Assembly: GCA_003224145.1 (NCBI GenBank)
Contig: QHYN01000199.1
Span: forward strand, 17,654 to 81,653
From: Acidobacteriota bacterium
Lineage (GTDB): Bacteria > Acidobacteriota > Terriglobia > Acidiferrales > UBA7541
Reading direction: 5' to 3'
Length of the DNA: 64,000 bases
The notes beneath the pieces are model-generated. The model did not search any database. It was not told the origin of the DNA and saw only the letters and a list, made by a program, of their open reading frames with translations. The translations under genes and the position numbers were made by a program. The stretch's first letter is position 1. Every line of letters begins with the position of its first letter. Below, in pieces: positions 59,431 through 64,000 of the stretch.

Positions 59431-60687
59431 ATGAACTTCAACGACTTATTGCGGGACACGGTGGCAACCCTGTGGGCGCACAAGCGCCGCACGTTGCTGA
59501 CCATGTTCGGCATCGCCTGGGGGATCATTTCCATCACCATCATGGTAGCGGCTGGCGAGGGACTGGGCGACGGCATCCAGAAAAATCAGGAAACTTTTGG
59601 AAAAGACGTGATGATCGTTTTCGCCGGCCGCACCAGCATGCAGGCGGGCGGCACGCGTTCCGGGCGCCGCGTCCGCTGGCTGGAAGAGGATTACATCCAG
59701 GTCGCCAGGGAATCTCCGGCGTGCAAATACGTGATGCCCGAACTCGGCAATGACGTCCAGGTGCACAGCCTGTTCAATAGCGGCACCATTCAAACCGTTG
59801 GCGCTCTCCCTCCTTTCACGGAAATTCGCAGTATCACGATTGCTCAGGGCCGCTTTTACAACGAGGAAGACAACGCACAAGCGCGCAACGTGGCCTTCCT
59901 CGGAAGCGACGCCAAAAAACAGCTCTTCGCCGAACGCGACGCTCTGGGCCAAACGATCTGGATGAACGGCATTCCGTACACCGTTATCGGTGTGATGAAG
60001 CCCAAAGACCAGAATTCCAGCTACGACGGTTTCGACACACGCAAAGTCTTCATTCCGTTCAACGCGATGCGCCGTGATTTTCCCAACAAGCCTCCCGCCG
60101 TTGAGCACAGCGTCGACCGCCTACTCGTCGCTCCCTGGTCGCTTGAAACGCACCTCGACTGTGTGCACCAAATCCGCCGCACGCTGGGACGCCTCCACCA
60201 TTTCGACCCGCGCGACAAGGAGGCCGCCGGCATCTGGGATACTGTCAAAGACGCGGAAGCCAACCGCATGATTATCGTCGGCATGGAAATCTTCATGGGC
60301 GCAGTTGGCGTCGCCACGCTTTTTCTCGGCGGCCTCAGCGTCATGAACGTTATGCTCGTGAGTGTACGCGAGCGCACCCGCGAAATCGGCGTTCGCATGG
60401 CACTGGGCGCCACTCGTCGCTCCATTCTTCGGCAGTTCTTCCTTGAAACCATTTTCGTGGTCGCCGTCAGCGGCGGCGTTGGCCTCATCCTGTCCTATGG
60501 CTTCTGTGGGCTCGTCAACCTTGCCCCTATGCCTCCTTTTTTCAGCGGCATGCTCACGAGTTGGAAAGTTGCAGCCATGTCCATCTTTTTGCTCGGCCTG
60601 ATTTCAGTTCTGTCGGCCCTCTATCCCGCGAATCGCGCGGCCTCGGTTGACCCCATCGAGGCCCTTCGCTTCGAGGCAGGTGGCTAA
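59431..60687 (+). CDS. MacB-like ABC transporter permease, first copy
   Basis: The 418-residue protein has one N-terminal helix (TLLTMFGIAWGIISITIMVAAGEG), a periplasmic MacB_PCD domain of about 210 residues, then three C-terminal helices forming the FtsX domain (GVATLFLGGLSVMNVMLVSVRERTREIGVRMALGA). The motif RERTREIGVRMALGATR is typical of MacB. It lacks the ATP-binding domain that E. coli MacB carries at its N terminus. It starts 17 bases after the adaptor gene. Confidence 0.93.
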   Translation: MNFNDLLRDTVATLWAHKRRTLLTMFGIAWGIISITIMVAAGEGLGDGIQKNQETFGKDVMIVFAGRTSMQAGGTRSGRRVRWLEEDYIQVARESPACKYVMPELGNDVQVHSLFNSGTIQTVGALPPFTEIRSITIAQGRFYNEEDNAQARNVAFLGSDAKKQLFAERDALGQTIWMNGIPYTVIGVMKPKDQNSSYDGFDTRKVFIPFNAMRRDFPNKPPAVEHSVDRLLVAPWSLETHLDCVHQIRRTLGRLHHFDPRDKEAAGIWDTVKDAEANRMIIVGMEIFMGAVGVATLFLGGLSVMNVMLVSVRERTREIGVRMALGATRRSILRQFFLETIFVVAVSGGVGLILSYGFCGLVNLAPMPPFFSGMLTSWKVAAMSIFLLGLISVLSALYPANRAASVDPIEALRFEAGG

Positions 60688-61941
60688 ATGTTCACCGAGA
60701 TCTTCAAACAAGCCTGGACCGCCCTCGGCCGGAACCCCGTTCGCAGTTTTCTGACCATGTCCGGTATCTCCTGGGGCATCGTCGCCGTCACGCTGTTGCT
60801 GAGCTACGGCTCCGGCTTCCGCACCGTCCTTATGTACACGTTCGAAGTTTTTGGCAAGGGCGCGGTAGTTTGCTGGCCGGGCACCACCAGCGAACAAGCG
60901 GGTGGTGAACGCGCCGGCAAACCCGTTCGATTTGAAGCGGAAGACTCGGAATGGGTGAAAGCGCAATCGCCGCTGATCAAGCGCGTGACCCGCGAGACGG
61001 TGCGCTTCAAGGGCATCAGTCATGAAGAGCGGCTCTCGGACACCGCCATCCGCGGCGTTTATCCCGAATACGGCGACATGCGTAACGAAATTCCCATGGA
61101 CGGCCGGTGGATTTACCCCGAGGACATCGCTGAACGCCGGCGCGTGGTCTTTCTCGGCGCTCGGCTGCGCAAAAAACTTTTCAGCGGCACGCCCGCCGTC
61201 GGCGAACCCGTACGGATTGATGGAGTGAAATTCACGGTTATCGGGTCGATGGACACGAAATTTTCGGACAGCAACTATTTCACCAGCGACGACGAATCCG
61301 CTTTCATCCCCTACACCGCGGCCGGCGACATGTGGGACACCAAATACTCCAGCGTGATGATCTTCGAGCCTATTGCTCCCAGTTTTGAAGCCGCAGCCAT
61401 GCAGCAATTTCGTGCCGCCATTGCCAGCCGCCAGCGTTTTTCAGCGAATGACAAGCGCGCCATCACCATGTTCGGCAGGGAAGAATTCAAGCCCATCATG
61501 GAAGGCATCACCATCGGCATCGAAGCGCTTCTTTTCTTCATTGGCGCCATGACGCTGGGCATCGGTGGCGTCGGGGTCATGAACATCATGCTGGTTTCGG
61601 TCGAAGAACGCGTCCGCGAAATTGGCCTGCGCCGCGCGCTGGGCGCAAGGAAGGCGCACATCCGCTCGCAGTTCTTGCTCGAAGCTCTGGTCATGACTCT
61701 GGCGGCGGGTGCCATTGGCATGCTGCTTTCCTGGGGACTCACGTTCGCCATTGGCACTCTGCCGTTCCTCGGGCCTGCTTACGAAGATGAATCCGGAAAA
61801 GTGGACATTCACCTTACGCTATCTCTCTTCACCATGATGCTCTCCACCATGGTGCTCGTCCTCGTCGGCGTGATCAGCGGCTGGCTCCCCGCCATGCAGG
61901 CCGCCAAGCTCGACCCCGTCGAAGCCCTGCGCTACGAATGA
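60688..61941 (+). CDS. MacB-like ABC transporter permease, second copy
   Basis: The 417-residue product has the same topology as its neighbour: an N-terminal helix (NPVRSFLTMSGISWGIVAVTLLLSYGSG), a MacB_PCD domain, and an FtsX domain with EERVREIGLRRALGARK. Its start codon directly abuts the stop of the first permease. The two probably form a heterodimer. No ATPase subunit is found in the window, so one must come from elsewhere. The gene converges on the TlpA-type gene. Confidence 0.93.
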   Translation: MFTEIFKQAWTALGRNPVRSFLTMSGISWGIVAVTLLLSYGSGFRTVLMYTFEVFGKGAVVCWPGTTSEQAGGERAGKPVRFEAEDSEWVKAQSPLIKRVTRETVRFKGISHEERLSDTAIRGVYPEYGDMRNEIPMDGRWIYPEDIAERRRVVFLGARLRKKLFSGTPAVGEPVRIDGVKFTVIGSMDTKFSDSNYFTSDDESAFIPYTAAGDMWDTKYSSVMIFEPIAPSFEAAAMQQFRAAIASRQRFSANDKRAITMFGREEFKPIMEGITIGIEALLFFIGAMTLGIGGVGVMNIMLVSVEERVREIGLRRALGARKAHIRSQFLLEALVMTLAAGAIGMLLSWGLTFAIGTLPFLGPAYEDESGKVDIHLTLSLFTMMLSTMVLVLVGVISGWLPAMQAAKLDPVEALRYE

Positions 61942-61987
61942 GCAATTCGCGGTGCGCAGCCTTCAGCTCTGATGAGAACTGAGTGTT

Positions 61988-62515
61988 TCAGCTTTGTCCG
62001 AGAATGGCGTCGAAGTAGGCGAGCATCTCTGGCGAATCCCACTGTTGAGGGCCGTAGAACTTTCGCGCGATTTTTCCGTGCCGGTCGATGATGTAGGTGT
62101 CCGGGTAAACCGGTGTGCCGTAGTCCAAGGCGAGTTTTCGTGTTGGCTCGCGGAAGGTCGGGAAAATCACTCCCTGATCCTTCAGAAATTTTTCGTACGC
62201 GGCGGGATCTTCATCGACACTCACGCCTAACACCAGCCCGTTGCGCGATTCGATATACTTCTGCAGCTTGTTGAGCGAAGGCGTTTCCTCCACGCACGGC
62301 GGGCACCAGGTGGCCCAGAAATTGAGCACGACCACCTTGCCCCTTAAATCGCTCAGGCGCCCGGGCTTGCCCCCGATTTCCGTGGGGAAATCCTGTGCTG
62401 TCCTGCCCGCGACCGTGGGCTCCCCTTGCCGGTACATGGGGCGCGCAAAAAACACCACCACGAGCGCGGCAAACGCCGCCACGCCCCATGCCGCTGCTTT
62501 TCGGAGCATCACCAT
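61988..62515 (-). CDS. TlpA/ResA-type membrane-anchored thioredoxin
   Basis: The product has about 175 residues: an N-terminal membrane anchor (AAAWGVAAFAALVVVFFA) and a thioredoxin fold of the AhpC/TSA-Redoxin group. The active site is WATWCPPCVEE near residue 70 (Cys-Pro-Pro-Cys), and the cis-Pro loop is VYPDTYIIDRHGKI. It should reduce disulfides in the periplasm, for example for cytochrome c maturation. The track start is TTG 62518; ATG 62515 is the next codon. TATAGC lies within ten bases upstream, suggesting a very short leader. Confidence 0.93.
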   Translation of the reverse strand: MVMLRKAAAWGVAAFAALVVVFFARPMYRQGEPTVAGRTAQDFPTEIGGKPGRLSDLRGKVVVLNFWATWCPPCVEETPSLNKLQKYIESRNGLVLGVSVDEDPAAYEKFLKDQGVIFPTFREPTRKLALDYGTPVYPDTYIIDRHGKIARKFYGPQQWDSPEMLAYFDAILGQS

Positions 62516-62586
62516 CAAATGCTATACTAACGTATTCTCTCCGGAATCGAAAAACGGGCCTCTTGCATCTAACAGTTTATTAGGCT

Positions 62587-63660
62587 ATGCCCAGCAAGAA
62601 ACTGTATCCATCCCCAAAGGAAACGACCATCCTCGCGTCGAACCCGAACTCGGTCACGGCCATCATTCCCGCGCGAAATGAGGAAGAAGTCATCGCCGCG
62701 TGCGTCGAGTCTTTGGCGCGTCAAGCGGAGATTGCGGAAATCCTGGTCGTTGACGATCAGTCTTCGGACGGCACTGCCAACATCGTGCGCGGCCTGATGG
62801 AAAAGATTCCCAACTTGCGCCTGTTGGAAACGGGCGGCTTGCCCGACGGCTGGGTGGGCAAAAACTATGCGCTTTGGACTGGCGTGCAGCAAGCGAAATG
62901 CCCTTGGCTTCTCTTTACTGATGCCGATGCGGAGCACGGGCCCGATTCCGTCGCGCGTGCCCTTCAAATTGCTCAGGTACAAAATGCTGTCCTGGTTTCC
63001 TTTTCTCCGGAGCAGGTCACGGTGAACTGGTATGAAAAAGCTCTCATCCCCTTTGTCTACCTGCGTCTCGCGAAGAAATTTTCCTACGACCGGATCAATG
63101 ATCCGGCCTCGCCCGCCGCTGCTGCCAACGGGCAATTTCTGATGATTCGCCGCGATGTCTACGATTCCATAGACGGCCATAGGGGAGTCGCAGGCGACGT
63201 TCTGGAAGATGTCGCCATCGCCACACGCGTGAAGCGGGCCGGTCATCGCATTTGGTTTGGTTCCGGCAAGGGCCTTGTTCGCACGCGGATGTATCGCTCG
63301 TTCCGTGCGATGTGGGAGGGTTGGAAGAAAAACCTCTACCGATTGATGGGCGGAACGCCATGGGCGGTGGTCCGGGAGATCGAGTCCAGCCTGCCGTGGA
63401 TTCCTGTTCTGCTTATTCTGATGGGTTTGAAATTCCCTTTCGTCCTTTTCCTGGGCGTCTTGCTCCTGCTGGGCCGCCAGACCATTTATGGCCTCGATCT
63501 TGCTCGTAACCAATTCCCGTTCTCTTTCATCTTCTATTACATGCCCGGCGCACTGCTCTATGTAAGTGTGCTCTGGGCATCCTATCGGAGCCATGTGAAC
63601 GGAAGAATCTCCTGGAAAGACCGGGAATACTCCATCGGAGCTCCGGAATCGGTAAAATAA
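62587..63660 (+). CDS. Membrane-associated family-2 glycosyltransferase (HpnB/CrtQ-like)
   Basis: The 357-residue product has a GT2 catalytic domain: VTAIIPARNEEEVIAACVES, VVDDQSSDGTA (nucleotide binding), LLFTDADAEHGPDS (DxD) and DVLEDVAIATRVKRAG (the ED motif). Two to three hydrophobic helices lie at the C terminus (IPVLLILMGLKFPFVLFLGVLLLL, FSFIFYYMPGALLYVSVLWA). NDPASPAAAANGQFLMIRR resembles hopanoid- or carotenoid-associated transferases. The acceptor is unknown. It diverges from the TlpA-type gene. Confidence 0.88.
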   Translation: MPSKKLYPSPKETTILASNPNSVTAIIPARNEEEVIAACVESLARQAEIAEILVVDDQSSDGTANIVRGLMEKIPNLRLLETGGLPDGWVGKNYALWTGVQQAKCPWLLFTDADAEHGPDSVARALQIAQVQNAVLVSFSPEQVTVNWYEKALIPFVYLRLAKKFSYDRINDPASPAAAANGQFLMIRRDVYDSIDGHRGVAGDVLEDVAIATRVKRAGHRIWFGSGKGLVRTRMYRSFRAMWEGWKKNLYRLMGGTPWAVVREIESSLPWIPVLLILMGLKFPFVLFLGVLLLLGRQTIYGLDLARNQFPFSFIFYYMPGALLYVSVLWASYRSHVNGRISWKDREYSIGAPESVK

Positions 63661-63664
63661 GCTC

Positions 63665-64000
63665 ATGGCCATGGTTCTTCTCACGCGAAAAATCGAGTTT
63701 TCGGCTTCGCACCTCTACCACAACCCGAATCTTTCGGCCGAGGAGAACCGTCGAATCTTTGGAAAGTGCAACAACCCTCATGGCCACGGGCACAATTACA
63801 CCCTGGAGGTCACGGTCGCGGGTGAGCCGAACCCCGTGACGGGCATGGTCTTGGACCTGAAAGAGTTAAAGGAGATTCTCGAACGCGAAGTGATGCAGCG
63901 CATGGATCACCGGCATCTAAACTATGAGGTGCCCGAACTGGCTGGGCAGATTCCCACCTGTGAAAACGTCGCGCGGGTCATCTGGACCTTGCTGGAGCCC
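63665..64000 (+). CDS. queD: 6-carboxy-5,6,7,8-tetrahydropterin synthase/PTPS family, partial
   Basis: The first 112 codons of a QueD/PTPS-type enzyme are present; the gene runs off the window. The zinc site is visible: FSASHLYHN near residue 12 and GKCNNPHGHGHNY near residue 34, with the catalytic Cys36. DHRHLNYEVPEL and PTCENVARVIW follow; most family members have PTAEN or PTVEN, so the Cys is slightly unusual. QueD makes a 7-deazaguanine precursor from dihydroneopterin triphosphate; a pyruvoyl-tetrahydropterin synthase role is the alternative. It begins four bases after the glycosyltransferase stop. Confidence 0.88.
   Translation, partial: MAMVLLTRKIEFSASHLYHNPNLSAEENRRIFGKCNNPHGHGHNYTLEVTVAGEPNPVTGMVLDLKELKEILEREVMQRMDHRHLNYEVPELAGQIPTCENVARVIWTLLEP

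Overview
The window reads as chromosomal DNA of a Gram-negative-type bacterium, most probably an Acidobacteriota. This is an inference from three things: Ser/Thr kinases fused to PD40/TolB or BNR propellers, the overall gene style with moderately high GC, and small secreted Cys proteins of a kind I associate with that phylum. MurE carries the DNPR substrate motif, so the wall should contain meso-diaminopimelate. There are no rRNA genes, CRISPR arrays, transposases or prophage genes. One tRNA, tRNA-Val(CAC), is present.

Layout. 1-8.3 kb (minus strand): a partial Cache-type sensor, then glycerophospholipid genes (gpsA, plsY, pgpA) mixed with thpR, cinA, an IPT/NHL propeller gene, yacG and rimO. 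8.4-19.6 kb (minus): a membrane Ser/Thr kinase with a TolB-type propeller, a TgpA-like transglutaminase, a MutY ORF with a MoaD/ThiS-like domain in frame at its N terminus, a Ser/Thr kinase fused to a BNR propeller, DUF58 and MoxR. 19.7-27.3 kb: tRNA-Val, a DUF4149-like membrane protein, an AlkA-family glycosylase, a lipoprotein, ychF, a ZIP transporter, an ECF sigma / zinc anti-sigma / DUF3106 operon and an MFS exporter. 27.3-30.5 kb (minus): pqqABCDE. 30.8-48.6 kb (plus): an essentially complete division and cell wall (dcw) cluster, mraZ-rsmH-ftsL-ftsI-murE-murF-mraY-murD-ftsW-murG-murC-murB-ftsQ-ftsA-ftsZ, behind a sigma-70-like promoter and an array of 10-bp MraZ-type repeats. 48.7-64 kb: a UbiA prenyltransferase, two paralogous sugar-binding lipoproteins with a 190-bp identical tract, a candidate structured RNA with an intrinsic terminator, a CocE-type hydrolase, a copper P-type ATPase diverging from a small protein, an HlyD-like adaptor with two MacB-like permeases, a TlpA-type thioredoxin, a family-2 glycosyltransferase and a partial queD-like gene.

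How the parts work together. gpsA, plsY and pgpA cover glycerol-3-phosphate supply, first acylation and PG formation. The dcw cluster supplies lipid II and the divisome. pqqABCDE should make PQQ, though no PQQ dehydrogenase is in the window. The copper ATPase and the small divergent gene share an intergenic region holding a TACANNTGTA cop-box dyad.

Most unusual points: (1) the BNR-kinase / MoaD-like pair, where the MoaD Gly-Gly end is followed by TGG instead of a stop and reads on into MutY; (2) an unannotated multi-helix RNA candidate at 52.89-53.05 kb followed by a strong terminator; (3) a hairpin-rich 150-bp leader between murE and murF; (4) a 110-bp element with perfect 18-bp terminal inverted repeats; (5) several TANNNT-N6-ATG starts that suggest leaderless mRNAs.
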